This document shows, piece by piece, positions 42,878 to 52,901 of a stretch of 64,000 nt of DNA (the stretch's first letter is position 1; each line of letters opens with the position of its first letter). A program made the position numbers and the translations under genes. The notes below the pieces were generated by a model. That model searched no databases and was not told the origin of the DNA. It was given only the letters and a program-made list of their open reading frames with translations. Source of the stretch: Chitinophaga fulva (GTDB taxonomy: Bacteria; Bacteroidota; Bacteroidia; Chitinophagales; Chitinophagaceae); the NCBI RefSeq assembly GCF_012927205.1, contig NZ_JABBGC010000001.1, positions 1,674,001 to 1,738,000 on the forward strand, in the 5' to 3' direction.

Positions 42878-44248
42878 ATGATACCACTAAAGAAAATTTT
42901 TCCTGTAATTGTCGTCCTGATCACACTATCTCTCCTGGGCATTATCTATATCCAGGTGAGCTGGATCAAAAACGCCATGGCCATCAAAAAGGAGCAACTG
43001 GTGGAACGGTCCATCAACATGATCACCGATGTACAACGTGACATGCTGGCCACCCGCCAAACATATCAGATGTTCCGCCTCAACAACAGAAAGGACCCGG
43101 CTGCCCCCAAAGGATTTGCGCTCGATATGGACAGAGGTGTACCTTATGTGCCCTCCATGAGTGACATCTATACCAACCCACAGGCACTGAGAGAGCTCAT
43201 TCAGTCCAAAATGAGGAAAAATCACCTCGATTCTACCCGTTTTGAGTTCGCCATCCTGGCGCCGGTGGATGGTATCGGTTCCCAACTAAAAGTACACTCC
43301 GCCAATTTTGAACGGGCATACCGGGAAAATGAAAAAGACAGTTCGAGTGAACTGAAACGTTACCAGGTGACCTACATGCCGCTGGAAGACATGCTCAATC
43401 TCAGCCCGCAAACGGAAAGCCTCATGATCATCATGCCGTCCGACGATTCCATTGCCCGCCAACTGGGCTTTATGATCACCGGCAGCGTGCTGTTCACCCT
43501 CATCATCATCACGGCCTTTGCCCTCACCATCCGCACTCTGCTTAATCAGAAAAAACTCTCGGAAATAAAATCGGATTTCATCAACAACATGACACATGAG
43601 CTGAAAACACCGCTGGCCACTATCTCCCTGGCCATCGACGCTATCGGCAATGAAAAAGTGATGAGCAACACCGAAAAAATCCGCTACTTCTCCGGTATTA
43701 TCAAGGAAGAAAACAAAAGGATGAACAAACAGGTGGAAAGCATCCTGCAATCTGCCCTCCTGGAAAAAGATGAGATCGGCCTGAAGTTACAGGTAATGGA
43801 CGTACATCAGGTGATCCGCAATACCACCGACAACCTGCAACTGCAACTGGCCTCCAAAAATGGCGTGGTAGACCTGCAGCTGGATGCCATCAACCCGGTG
43901 ATCATGGCTGATGACGTGCATTTCTCGAACGTGGTGTTCAACCTGCTGGACAATGCGATCAAATACTCAAAAGAGAACAACCTGGAAGTCAAAATACAGA
44001 CATACAATACCCGCAAAAGCCTGTTTATCGTCTTCACCGACAATGGTATCGGTATGAGCCGGGATACTATTTCCCGTATCTTTGAAAAATTCTACCGCGC
44101 CCATACAGGAAACGTGCACAATGTAAAAGGTTTCGGCCTCGGCCTCACCTATGTAAAGGCCATCGTAGATGCCCACAAAGGAAAAATAAAAGTGGAAAGT
44201 ACCCTGGGGAAAGGCAGTAAGTTCACCCTGGAGTTTCCACAGGAATAG
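42878..44248 (+). CDS. Membrane sensor histidine kinase
   Basis: A 456-residue kinase. Two membrane helices (about 7-27 and 196-219) flank a periplasmic sensor of about 165 residues. HisKA has FINNMTHELKTPLA with phospho-acceptor His240. HATPase motifs are NVVFNLLDNAIKYS (N box), FTDNGIGMS (G1), FEKFYRAH (F box) and GFGLGLTYVKAIV (G2). The architecture resembles Bacteroides RprX. There is no adjacent response regulator; a ThiF-like gene follows by 16 bases. An RprY-like regulator lies at 59.6 kb and is a possible partner. Confidence 0.92.
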   Translation: MIPLKKIFPVIVVLITLSLLGIIYIQVSWIKNAMAIKKEQLVERSINMITDVQRDMLATRQTYQMFRLNNRKDPAAPKGFALDMDRGVPYVPSMSDIYTNPQALRELIQSKMRKNHLDSTRFEFAILAPVDGIGSQLKVHSANFERAYRENEKDSSSELKRYQVTYMPLEDMLNLSPQTESLMIIMPSDDSIARQLGFMITGSVLFTLIIITAFALTIRTLLNQKKLSEIKSDFINNMTHELKTPLATISLAIDAIGNEKVMSNTEKIRYFSGIIKEENKRMNKQVESILQSALLEKDEIGLKLQVMDVHQVIRNTTDNLQLQLASKNGVVDLQLDAINPVIMADDVHFSNVVFNLLDNAIKYSKENNLEVKIQTYNTRKSLFIVFTDNGIGMSRDTISRIFEKFYRAHTGNVHNVKGFGLGLTYVKAIVDAHKGKIKVESTLGKGSKFTLEFPQE

Positions 44249-44264
44249 ATAAAAGATCCAGCGT

Positions 44265-45077
44265 ATGACATTAAGTGAAAAAGAACTGCAGCATTTTAAA
44301 CATCCTATCGCAGTACCTGGCATAGGCGTAGACATGCAGGATAAACTGAAAAACGCCCGTGTACTGGTGGTAGGCGCCGGCGGCCTTGGCAGCCCGGTAT
44401 TGCAATATCTCAGCGCCAGCGGCGTAGGCGTGATCGGCATTGCGGACTATGGCGTGATCACCGATGAAGATATGCCCCGTCAGCCGATTTACCAGATGCA
44501 GGATATCCGTAAACATAAAGCGAAAATGGCTGCCAGCAGGCTGTGGGCCGTCAATCCTTTCACCAAACATTATCCTATGCTGGTACAGGCCAAGCCCGAA
44601 AATATCGCGCTGCTGCTGCCCGGCTTCGATCTGGTGATTGATTGTTCCCAGCACCTGCCTACGCATCTGCTGCTCAATGATGCCTGTGTGAAACACGAGC
44701 TTCCGCTGGTGATCGGTGAAGTGCACAACTGGCAAGCCTGGTACGGTGGGTTTAATATGCCGTTGCCCGATGGCAGCAGGTCTGCCACTTACCGCTGTGC
44801 ACTGGACCTTACAGAAGCATACCGCAATTTCGACGCGGGTGCGCTGGGTGCCACACACGGCGCTACCGGTATGCACATCGTGCTCGAAGTGCTCAAATAC
44901 CTGATGGACGTGCCTGGTGGCCTCGCCGGTAAATTATACGGCAAAGATTACCTGCATAACCTGACGACTGTACATGATCTCACTGTTAATGCGGAAGTGC
45001 TGGAAAACACCCGTGCCGCAGGCGTTCTTACAGCGGAGGACTATGGCCTGGAGATCGTTCCGGATGTGGAAGACTAA
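44265..45077 (+). CDS. ThiF/MoeB/HesA-like protein with altered active site
   Basis: A 270-residue E1-like Rossmann protein. The nucleotide motif is VLVVGAGGLGSPVLQYLSASGVG, followed by IADYGVITDEDMPRQPIYQ. In active ThiF/MoeB the next motif is DxTDNFxTRxxxND with a Mg/ATP-binding Asp; here it reads DCSQHLPTHLLLND, losing that Asp, the Asn and the Arg. No CxxC zinc pairs are present. Adenylation activity is therefore doubtful. The C-terminal part (TGMHIVLEVLKYLMDV, LAGKLYGKDYLHNLTTV) still fits the family. It is co-directional with the histidine kinase, 16 bases away. Confidence 0.82.
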   Translation: MTLSEKELQHFKHPIAVPGIGVDMQDKLKNARVLVVGAGGLGSPVLQYLSASGVGVIGIADYGVITDEDMPRQPIYQMQDIRKHKAKMAASRLWAVNPFTKHYPMLVQAKPENIALLLPGFDLVIDCSQHLPTHLLLNDACVKHELPLVIGEVHNWQAWYGGFNMPLPDGSRSATYRCALDLTEAYRNFDAGALGATHGATGMHIVLEVLKYLMDVPGGLAGKLYGKDYLHNLTTVHDLTVNAEVLENTRAAGVLTAEDYGLEIVPDVED

Positions 45078-45090
45078 CTGTGATGGCCAT

Positions 45091-45251
45091 GATTGCTGCT
45101 GATTCGCCTGATTAACGAAGATCAGCCCGAAGATTACATAGCATTTAACATTACCAATGATAAATGAAAAAGCACCCGATGGGGGTGCTTTTACTATTTA
45201 TTTTATGTTACTCGCTTCAATCTCCGCAAATCAGGCGAATCAGCAGTAATC
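45091..45251. repeat. 23-bp inverted repeat flanking a terminator
   Basis: Arms at 45091-45113 and 45229-45251 are 23 bases with one mismatch. The right arm touches the stop of the convergent LD-carboxypeptidase gene (45250); the left arm is 13 bases from the ThiF-like stop. The terminator 45168-45192 lies in the centre. Confidence 0.85.
45168..45192. terminator. Bidirectional terminator between convergent genes
   Basis: A perfect 10-bp stem (AAAAGCACCC / GGGTGCTTTT) with a 5-base loop. A/T ends on both sides allow use by the ThiF-like gene (plus) and LD-carboxypeptidase (minus). Confidence 0.75.
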
Positions 45252-46158
45252 ATTTGCAAATCAAAGTTGAGCGAAGTTCTCCTACCTTCAGGTCGTGTTT
45301 TACGCCCAGTTTTACGGCATAGTTCTCCGGTTGATGTCCGCAAGGGAAGCCGAAACAAACAGGATAGTCATACTCTTTCACGATGTTGTGAATGATTTCA
45401 TATTCCGTCTGGCCGAAAGGAGTCGTTGTTTCCTTGCCATCAGTGAAAGCGCCTACTATCAGTCCGGCGAGTTTGTCGAGCCAGCCGGCGCGTTTGAGGT
45501 TATACATCATCCTGTCGATATTATAGCGGTATTCTCCGATATCTTCGAGGACGAGGATTTTATCTTTGGTATCGATCTGCGATTTGCTGCCGGAAACGTT
45601 GGCCAGCAGGGACAGGTTACCGCCTACGAGCAGGCCGGAGGCGTTGCCTTCGCGGTTGAGTGTATGCGAGGGCGTAGTATAGCGGTATGATTTGCCCTTC
45701 AGCACGGCTGCGAGGCTGTTTACATATTCATTATCAACTGTTTCAGGCGTAATACCGCTGCACATCATGGAATGAATGGTTGGGATGCCATAACGTTCAT
45801 GGATATGGGCATGGAGGGTGGTCACATCGCTGTAGCCACAGAGCCATTTAGGATGTTTGCGGAAGCGGGTGAAGTCGAGTTTGTCAAGGATACACACCAT
45901 GCCATAACCGCCGCGTCCGAACACGATCGCCTTAATTTCCGGATCGTCCAGCATATCCTGCAGCTCTTCCAGCCGAAGCTCGTCCGGTGCGGAAAAGTTG
46001 TGAAAGCTGGTACCCACCGTAATGCCCAGATGTACCCGGTATCCCCAGGATGACAACACGCCGGCAGCATATTCAGCCGCCTGTAGTTCCATTTTGCTGC
46101 TGGGGCACATCACTCCAATCAGATCGCCTTTTTTCAGATATGGCGGAATTTTTACCAT
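45250..46158 (-). CDS. LD-carboxypeptidase (peptidase S66)
   Basis: A 302-residue S66 serine peptidase, cleaving the terminal D-Ala from tetrapeptide stems during murein recycling. The nucleophile Ser is in CGYSDVTTLH, the catalytic Glu in VLEDIGEYRYNIDRM and the His in GFPCGHQPENYAV; FGRGGYG shapes the site. All triad residues are present. No signal peptide is seen, consistent with a cytosolic recycling enzyme. Confidence 0.93.
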   Translation of the reverse strand: MVKIPPYLKKGDLIGVMCPSSKMELQAAEYAAGVLSSWGYRVHLGITVGTSFHNFSAPDELRLEELQDMLDDPEIKAIVFGRGGYGMVCILDKLDFTRFRKHPKWLCGYSDVTTLHAHIHERYGIPTIHSMMCSGITPETVDNEYVNSLAAVLKGKSYRYTTPSHTLNREGNASGLLVGGNLSLLANVSGSKSQIDTKDKILVLEDIGEYRYNIDRMMYNLKRAGWLDKLAGLIVGAFTDGKETTTPFGQTEYEIIHNIVKEYDYPVCFGFPCGHQPENYAVKLGVKHDLKVGELRSTLICK

Positions 46159-46160
46159 TG

Positions 46161-46178
46161 TACTTTTGTTTACCTTTG
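46161..46178 (+). promoter_or_regulatory. Two overlapping-range -7 boxes upstream of metG
   Basis: TACTTTTG (46161-46168) and TACCTTTG (46171-46178) both match TAnnTTTG; -33 boxes are unclear. The leader to metG would be 100-120 bases and contains a partly self-complementary stretch (46183-46216). Confidence 0.45.
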
Positions 46179-46287
46179 CAGATTAGTGAATACTTTTACT
46201 ATTCGCCTGACTAAGGTGATAAATTGTTTGATGATTCCAAAAACAAAAACGAGAAAAGAAATTTATTTAAGCATTCTTTAAGATAGT

Positions 46288-48414
46288 ATGGGAAATTTTA
46301 ACAGATATCTAATAACTGCGGCATTACCTTATGCCAATGGCCCCGTCCACATTGGACACCTGGCCGGCTGCTACCTGCCTGCAGATATTTACGTGCGTTA
46401 CCTGCGCGCTAAAAAGGCAGATGTGAAATTTATTTGCGGTTCTGACGAACACGGGGTACCTATCACCATCAAGGCGATGAAGGAAAACGTAACCCCACAG
46501 GACGTTGTAGACCGTTACCACAAGATCATCGGTGACAGCTTCGCCGCCATGGGCATCTCTTTCGACATTTTCGCACGCACCAGCGCTCCCATACACCATA
46601 CCACTGCGTCCGACTTTTTCCTGAAGATGTACAATGACGGCCTCTTTGAAGAAAAAGAATCAGAACAGTACTTCGACCCGGAAAAACAGGTTTTCCTGGC
46701 CGACCGCTATATTGTTGGCACCTGCCCTAAATGCGGCAACGACAAAGCCTATGGTGACCAGTGTGAACGCTGCGGCACTTCCCTGAGCCCGGATGAACTG
46801 ATCAACCCTCACTCCGCGCTCAGCAATGCTGTACCGGTCAAAAAAGCAACCAAACACTGGTACATGCCGCTCCAGAACTACGAGCCATGGCTGAAAGAGT
46901 GGCTGCTGGAAGGCCACAAGGACTGGAAAAACAACGTATACGGTCAGTGTAAAAGCTGGCTGGACTCCGGCCTGCAAAGCCGCGCCATGACGCGTGACAG
47001 CAACTGGGGCATCAAAGTGCCGCTGCCGGACGCTGAAGGTAAAGTACTGTACGTATGGTTCGACGCGCCGATCGGTTATATCTCCGCCACCAAAGAGCTG
47101 ACGCCTGATTGGGCCGATTACTGGTGCAAGGACGACACCAAACTGGTACACTTCATCGGGAAAGATAATATCGTATTCCACTGTATCATCTTCCCGGCCA
47201 TGCTGAAGGCCCACGGCGGATTTGTACTGCCGGAAAACGTACCGGCCAACGAGTTCCTGAACATCGAAGGGGAAAAAGTATCTACCTCCCGCAACTGGGC
47301 GGTATGGATACACGATTATATCAAGGATTTCCCTGATCAACAGGACGTGCTCCGCTATGTGCTGTGCAGCACCGCACCGGAAACTAAAGACAATGACTTT
47401 ACCTGGAAAGATTTCCAGACCCGCAATAACAGCGAGCTGGTAAATAACCTGGGCAACTTCGTGAACCGTACCATGGTGCTCACGCATAAATTGTGTGGCG
47501 GCAAAGTACCTCGTTTCCATGAAGAGGTGGCTGATGATACTGATCGTGAAATGCTCGCGGCTTTCCAGACTGCCAAAGACAGTGTGGAAGCCAGCCTGGA
47601 AGCTTACCGTTTCCGCGAAGCACAGGCAGGTATGATGGACCTTTCCGATCAGGGCAATAAGTACATGCAGAAGAAAGAGCCGTGGATACTGGCCAAGGTA
47701 ATGGAAAAGATCAAAGCAGGTACTCCGGTTGATGGTTATACTGAAGTTGACCTGCCTGCATTGCAGATGAAAATCGACAACTGTCTGCATGTATGTCTAC
47801 AGTTGATGGCTAATCTGGCGATCCTGACCCATCCGTTCCTGCCATTCACTTCCAGGAAGATCTGTCATCTCCTGAAAGTGGTAGATCGTATGCTGGAATG
47901 GGAAAATGCAGGTAGCACCAAACTGGTGAACGTAGGCTATTCTCTGCGTGAACCAGAACTGTTGTTTAAGAAAATTGAAGACGACATGATCGCCGCTCAG
48001 GTAGAGAAACTGCACGCTGGCCTCGTTAAACCGGCCGCAGAAGCAGCTGCCGCCCCGGCTGCAGCGGAGAAACCTGCCGCTCCGGCCAAAGCAGAAATTC
48101 AGTACGACGATTTCGCCAAGCTTGATCTGCGTGTAGGCACTATCATACAGGCGGAAAAAGTGGAAAAAGCAGATAAACTGCTCAAACTGCTGGTAGACAT
48201 TGGTACAGAACAACGTACAGTCGTTTCCGGTATTGCCATGCATTTTAATCCGGCTGATATCATCGGCAAACAGGTAACACTGGTGGCCAACCTGGCTCCC
48301 CGCAAAATGCGCGGTATCGAAAGCCAGGGCATGATCCTCATGGCGGAAGATAACGGTAAACTGATATTTGTGAACCCGGCAGAAACAGTCGCTCCCGGTA
48401 GCGGCGTGAGCTGA
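46288..48414 (+). CDS. metG: Methionine-tRNA ligase
   Basis: A 708-residue class I synthetase. The HIGH motif is HIGHLAG in [14 protein letters not shown]. The zinc knuckle is [18 protein letters not shown]. The KMSKS motif appears as KVSTSRNW. An Ala/Pro-rich linker (about 585-605) joins a C-terminal tRNA-binding OB domain ([22 protein letters not shown]), which promotes dimerisation. Length and order are normal for Bacteroidota MetG. Confidence 0.97.
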   Translation: MGNFNRYLITAALPYANGPVHIGHLAGCYLPADIYVRYLRAKKADVKFICGSDEHGVPITIKAMKENVTPQDVVDRYHKIIGDSFAAMGISFDIFARTSAPIHHTTASDFFLKMYNDGLFEEKESEQYFDPEKQVFLADRYIVGTCPKCGNDKAYGDQCERCGTSLSPDELINPHSALSNAVPVKKATKHWYMPLQNYEPWLKEWLLEGHKDWKNNVYGQCKSWLDSGLQSRAMTRDSNWGIKVPLPDAEGKVLYVWFDAPIGYISATKELTPDWADYWCKDDTKLVHFIGKDNIVFHCIIFPAMLKAHGGFVLPENVPANEFLNIEGEKVSTSRNWAVWIHDYIKDFPDQQDVLRYVLCSTAPETKDNDFTWKDFQTRNNSELVNNLGNFVNRTMVLTHKLCGGKVPRFHEEVADDTDREMLAAFQTAKDSVEASLEAYRFREAQAGMMDLSDQGNKYMQKKEPWILAKVMEKIKAGTPVDGYTEVDLPALQMKIDNCLHVCLQLMANLAILTHPFLPFTSRKICHLLKVVDRMLEWENAGSTKLVNVGYSLREPELLFKKIEDDMIAAQVEKLHAGLVKPAAEAAAAPAAAEKPAAPAKAEIQYDDFAKLDLRVGTIIQAEKVEKADKLLKLLVDIGTEQRTVVSGIAMHFNPADIIGKQVTLVANLAPRKMRGIESQGMILMAEDNGKLIFVNPAETVAPGSGVS

Positions 48415-48453
48415 TATCCCGGCAACACAAGTTTTACAGATACTTTAACACGT

Positions 48454-48488
48454 AAAGGAGCGAAGGTCACTTCGCTCCTTTGCTTTTA
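48454..48488 (+). terminator. Rho-independent terminator of metG
   Basis: A perfect 12-bp stem (AAAGGAGCGAAG / CTTCGCTCCTTT) with a 4-base loop is followed by GCTTTTA. Confidence 0.85.
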
Positions 48489-48636
48489 AGATAACTGCCA
48501 TCCCGGCAAGGCTGCGGGGAAATCTCAGTTTTCCCGGTTTTCGACTTATTTGTAAAAAACTTTATGTCTTTGCATCCCGCACGTGTCGTTGCGTGAAAAA
48601 AAATCCTAAATTCAAGGATCATAAAAGGCTAAAGCT

Positions 48637-51036
48637 ATGCAAAGACACATCAACAAAGTAGCCGTCCTCGGCTCGGGAGTAATGGGATCAAGAATTGCCT
48701 GCCACTTTGCAGGTATCGGCGTACAGGTTTTACTGCTGGATATAGCGCCGAAAGAGTTGAACGATGCTGAAAAGAAAAAGAACCTCTCGCTGGAGAGCCC
48801 CGCTGTGAAGAACCGGATTGTGAACGATGCGCTGCAAGCTGCCATTAAATCAAACCCTTCGCCGGTATATACCAAAGATGTGATCAAACGCGTCAAAACC
48901 GGCAACTTCACCGATGATATGAAACGGATAGCTGATGTGGACTGGATCATCGAAGTGGTGGTGGAAAACCTGGACATCAAAAAAACTGTTTTTGAACAGG
49001 TGGAAAAATTCCGCAAACCCGGTACCCTGATCACTTCCAATACATCCGGCATTCCTATCCACCTGATGACGGAAGGCCGCAGTGAAGACTTTCAGAAACA
49101 TTTCTGCGGTACCCACTTCTTTAACCCGCCCCGCTATCTCCGGCTACTCGAAATTATACCTACTCCACATACAGACCCCGCGGTGATCGATTTTCTCATG
49201 CACTATGGTGATCTGTACCTTGGTAAAACCACCGTGCTGTGTAAAGACACACCGGCGTTCATCGCCAACAGGGTTGGGGTATACTCTATCATGGCCATTT
49301 TCCATATCATGCAGGAAATGGGGCTGGGCATCGACGAAGTGGATGCGCTGACCGGTCCGGTGATAGGCCGTCCTAAATCAGCTACTTTCCGTACGGCAGA
49401 CGTGGTAGGTATCGATACTTTGGTCAAGGTGGCCAAAGGCGTAAAAGAAAACTGCCCCAATGATGAAGAGGCAGCCATCTTCGACATTCCGTCTTTCCTG
49501 CAAAAAGTAGTGGAAAACAATTGGTTGGGCGATAAAACAGGGCAGGGCTTCTACAAAAAAACAAAGGGAGAAGGTGGTAAGGAAATTCTTACCCTCAACC
49601 TGCAAACGATGGAATACGGGCCTAAGCAGAAACCCAAATTCGCCAGCATCGATGCTGCCAAGCCGGTGGAAGACCTGAAACAGCGCGTCCGTATGCTGGC
49701 AGCCGCCACAGACAAAGCCGGACAGTTCTATCAACAGTTCCATGCACGCCTTTTCGCTTATGTGTCTCACCGCATTCCGGAAATAGCCGATGATATCTAT
49801 AAAGTGGATGACGCCATGAAAGCCGGTTTCGGCTGGGAAATAGGGCCCTTTGAGAGCTGGGACCTGCTGGGTGTGGAAGCATCCGTTAAACTGGTAGAAG
49901 AAAAAGGCCTCACCGTGGCACAATGGGTAAAAGACATGCTGGCCAAAGGCATCAAAAGCTTCTACAAAGTAGAAAATGGTAAGAAATTCTATTACGATGT
50001 CGCCAGTCAGGCCTATAAAACCGTACCGGGCGAAGGCGAATTCATTATACTGGAAAACTTCTCCAACAATATAGTCTGGAAAAACAGCGCCTGTAACCTG
50101 ATAGACATCGGTGACGGCGTAGTATGTTTCGACTGGAAAACCAAGATGAACACCATCGGCGGTGAAGTGCTGGAAGGGCTGAACAAAGCGGTAGACCGCG
50201 CGGAGAAAGACTTCCGCGGCCTCGTGGTGGGCAACGAAGGGACCAACTTCTCTGCCGGCGCCAACGTAGGCATGATCTTCATGCTGGCAGCAGAACAGGA
50301 ATACGATGAGCTGGACATGGCCGTACGCCTGTTCCAGCGTTCCACTATGCGTTTACGTTATTCTTCCATTCCGGTAGTGGTAGCGCCACATGCGCTGACG
50401 CTCGGCGGCGGCTGCGAAATGGCGCTGCATGCCGATAAAGTACAGGCTGCCGCAGAAACCTACATCGGCCTTGTGGAACTGGGCGTAGGCCTCATCCCCG
50501 GCGGCGGCGGCACCAAAGAAATGACGCTGCGCGCCAGCCTGGAGTTTAAAGAAGGCCGCATCGAGGAAGAACCACTGAAAGACTACTTCATGGCCGTAGC
50601 TACTGCGAAAGTGGCCACCTCCGGTTTTGAAGGCTTCGATATGGGCGTGCTCCGCAAAGGACATGATGAAATTACCATGAACGCATCCCGCCTCATCGCG
50701 GATGCCAAACGCAGCGTGATTGCCCTGGCCGACGAAGGTTACACCCGGCCGGTGGAAAGAACAGATATCAAAGTAATGGGCCGCAGCGCACTGGGCGCCC
50801 TGCTCGCCGGCGTGTATGCGATGCGCTTTGGTAACTACATCTCCGACCACGACCAGAAAGTGGCCAACAAACTCGCCTATGTCATGTGTGGCGGTGATTT
50901 GACCGAACCATCATTCGTCAGCGAACAATACCTGTTGGACCTGGAAAGGGAAGCATTCCTGAGCCTCTGCGGCGAACGCAAAACGTTGGAACGCCTGCAG
51001 AGTGTGATCAAAACCGGTAAACCTGTGCGTAACTAA
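48637..51036 (+). CDS. 3-hydroxyacyl-CoA dehydrogenase / enoyl-CoA hydratase (FadN-like)
   Basis: A 799-residue bifunctional beta-oxidation enzyme. The dehydrogenase comes first (NAD motif VAVLGSGVMGSRIACHFAG; FNPPRYLRLLEIIP; LITSNTSGIP), then the second 3HCDH domain, and a crotonase-like domain at the C-terminal end (NFSAGANVGMIF, GGGCEMALHAD, ELGVGLIPGGGGTKEM). This order is that of Bacillus FadN and the reverse of Escherichia FadB. A thiolase and acyl-CoA dehydrogenase usually follow, but here an ABC transporter does. It would convert enoyl-CoA to 3-ketoacyl-CoA. Confidence 0.92.
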   Translation: MQRHINKVAVLGSGVMGSRIACHFAGIGVQVLLLDIAPKELNDAEKKKNLSLESPAVKNRIVNDALQAAIKSNPSPVYTKDVIKRVKTGNFTDDMKRIADVDWIIEVVVENLDIKKTVFEQVEKFRKPGTLITSNTSGIPIHLMTEGRSEDFQKHFCGTHFFNPPRYLRLLEIIPTPHTDPAVIDFLMHYGDLYLGKTTVLCKDTPAFIANRVGVYSIMAIFHIMQEMGLGIDEVDALTGPVIGRPKSATFRTADVVGIDTLVKVAKGVKENCPNDEEAAIFDIPSFLQKVVENNWLGDKTGQGFYKKTKGEGGKEILTLNLQTMEYGPKQKPKFASIDAAKPVEDLKQRVRMLAAATDKAGQFYQQFHARLFAYVSHRIPEIADDIYKVDDAMKAGFGWEIGPFESWDLLGVEASVKLVEEKGLTVAQWVKDMLAKGIKSFYKVENGKKFYYDVASQAYKTVPGEGEFIILENFSNNIVWKNSACNLIDIGDGVVCFDWKTKMNTIGGEVLEGLNKAVDRAEKDFRGLVVGNEGTNFSAGANVGMIFMLAAEQEYDELDMAVRLFQRSTMRLRYSSIPVVVAPHALTLGGGCEMALHADKVQAAAETYIGLVELGVGLIPGGGGTKEMTLRASLEFKEGRIEEEPLKDYFMAVATAKVATSGFEGFDMGVLRKGHDEITMNASRLIADAKRSVIALADEGYTRPVERTDIKVMGRSALGALLAGVYAMRFGNYISDHDQKVANKLAYVMCGGDLTEPSFVSEQYLLDLEREAFLSLCGERKTLERLQSVIKTGKPVRN

Positions 51037-51053
51037 TAAATCTTTATAAACAT

Positions 51054-51114
51054 AAAGGGAAATACAGGAGAGATTTCGCCATAAGATCTTTCACTGTGTT
51101 TCCCTTTCCTTTTT
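51054..51114 (+). terminator. Terminator of the FadN-like gene
   Basis: A 14-bp stem (AAAGGGAAATACAG / CTGTGTTTCCCTTT, one G-T pair) with a 26-base loop is followed by CCTTTTT. Confidence 0.75.
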
Positions 51115-51141
51115 CATCAAGCTAAAATACCAACGCCAGCT

Positions 51142-52035
51142 GTGTCTATCCTGTCCTTACAAAACATCTCAAAGAAGTTCGGCGCCGTACAGGCTTTGTC
51201 CGGCGTGTCTTTCGACGTGCCGCAGGGCGCCGTTTACGGCATCCTGGGCCCGAATGGCAGCGGTAAAACTACCCTGCTGGGCATCGTGACCGATGTACTG
51301 AAAGCCGATACCGGCAGCTTCATGCTGTTCGATCAGGCTGCCGCTGCCCGGCAACGCCGGCAAATTGGGACTCTATTGGAAACGCCCAATTTTTACCACT
51401 ATCTCAGCGGGTACCGCAACCTGGAAATAGCTGCTGCTATCAAACAGCGGGATAAAAATGATATCGCCCGTGTGCTGGAAATATGCGGCCTCACCGCCAG
51501 ACAGCATGCAGCTTTCAAAACATATTCCCTCGGGATGAAACAGCGCCTGGCCATCGCCTCCGTACTGCTGGGCGATCCGGAAGTACTGATACTCGACGAA
51601 CCTACCAATGGGCTGGACCCCGCCGGTATTGCCGAAGTAAGGGAACTGGTGCGTAACCTGGCCGGAGCCGGTAAAACCATTATCCTCGCCAGCCATCTGC
51701 TCGATGAAGTAGAAAAAGTATGTACCCATGTGGCTATTCTGCGTAACGGCAAACTGCTGCGTTCCGGCAGCGTAGACGTGGTGATCAGCCGGCATGACTA
51801 CCTGGAGCTGGCCGCTGTGAACAATGAAGCGCTCAAGTCCGCACTGCTGGCATACCCTGGCTGCACCAGCGTGCAGCTCAACGGCAATGTGGTGGTGGCA
51901 GTATTTAACGCATCGCCCGAACCGGCGCAGGTCAACAGCTATCTGGCGCAGCAGGGCATCTGGCTGCAGCACCTGCAACTCCGCAAAAAGAGCCTCGAAA
52001 AAGCATTTCTGGAAATAACCAACGATCCCGCATGA
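51142..52035 (+). CDS. ABC transporter ATP-binding protein
   Basis: A 297-residue ATPase with a GTG start. Walker A is GPNGSGKTTLLG, signature SLGMKQRLAIA, Walker B VLILDEPTNGLDPAG, and the H-loop LASHLLDE. The C-terminal extension (about 215-297) is of the type seen in bacitracin/gliding-type exporters. Its stop overlaps the permease start by four bases (ATGA), so the pair is translationally coupled. Confidence 0.92.
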   Translation: MSILSLQNISKKFGAVQALSGVSFDVPQGAVYGILGPNGSGKTTLLGIVTDVLKADTGSFMLFDQAAAARQRRQIGTLLETPNFYHYLSGYRNLEIAAAIKQRDKNDIARVLEICGLTARQHAAFKTYSLGMKQRLAIASVLLGDPEVLILDEPTNGLDPAGIAEVRELVRNLAGAGKTIILASHLLDEVEKVCTHVAILRNGKLLRSGSVDVVISRHDYLELAAVNNEALKSALLAYPGCTSVQLNGNVVVAVFNASPEPAQVNSYLAQQGIWLQHLQLRKKSLEKAFLEITNDPA

Positions 52036-52817
52036 AACAATTACTCTATACCGAATGGCTGAAAGTGAAGAACTACCGCACTTTCTGGATAATGCTACTA
52101 GTCGCGGTGATCATGATACCGGCCGGAAACTACGTGCCGGCGGACATTATGTCGAGCCGCGAACTGAACCAGGCAGCGAAAATGCTGGGACAATCACCTT
52201 TTGGTTTTCCTACTGTTTGGCAAACCGTCGCCAATATCAGCAGTTACATGACAGCTTTATTTGGACTGATGCTGATAATTTTAGTCACGAACGAATATAC
52301 TTTCCGTACCAGCCGCCAAAACATCATTGACGGATGGGAGCGCAGGCAGTTTGTATATGCCAAACTGATATGGGTGCTGCTATTGTCTGTCATCGCCCTT
52401 GTGGTCGCCATATTGACTGCCGTGGTGATTGGGTTTGCCTATGGCAATAATGCTATCAGCCTCGAGGGTTTCAGTTACCTGTGGTACTACTGGCTGCAGC
52501 TGGTGCTGGCATTGAGCCTGGCCTTGCTGCTGGCGGTACTGTTGAAAAGGGCCGGGTTTGCCATGGCCATTTTCCTTGGGTACACCATGATGCTGGAACA
52601 AACACTGGTATTGCTGCTGAAACGTTATGTAGGCCCCGTTGGCGGCCTGTTACCTTTGCAGGCCGGTGATGAACTGCTGCCTTTCCCACTGGTCGGAAAA
52701 ATGGTCGCAGCGAGCGGCGACCGGTATGATGACAGCATTTATTTGTTATTCCTGGTGGGGTACATTGCGTTAGTCATCTATCTGGTTTTCAGGAAAGTAT
52801 TAAAATCGGATTTGTAA
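52032..52817 (+). CDS. ABC transporter permease
   Basis: A 261-residue ABC-2 type permease with about six membrane helices (about 18-36, 62-84, 108-132, 150-170, 178-200, 235-255). The segment NEYTFRTSRQNIIDGWERRQF resembles the coupling region of this class. It pairs with the ATPase upstream. The substrate is unknown. Confidence 0.88.
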   Translation: MKQLLYTEWLKVKNYRTFWIMLLVAVIMIPAGNYVPADIMSSRELNQAAKMLGQSPFGFPTVWQTVANISSYMTALFGLMLIILVTNEYTFRTSRQNIIDGWERRQFVYAKLIWVLLLSVIALVVAILTAVVIGFAYGNNAISLEGFSYLWYYWLQLVLALSLALLLAVLLKRAGFAMAIFLGYTMMLEQTLVLLLKRYVGPVGGLLPLQAGDELLPFPLVGKMVAASGDRYDDSIYLLFLVGYIALVIYLVFRKVLKSDL

Positions 52818-52869
52818 AAAAAGCTATATATTTCACATTCTTTTAAAGCGAAATGTTTGAGAGAGAGCT

Positions 52870-52877
52870 TAAATTTG
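52870..52877 (+). promoter_or_regulatory. -7 box of surE
   Basis: TAAATTTG matches TAnnTTTG, 24 bases before the ATG. No TTTG at the -33 spacing. Confidence 0.4.
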
Positions 52878-52901
52878 TTGAGCAAAGTAAAAATGTGAAA
52901 T

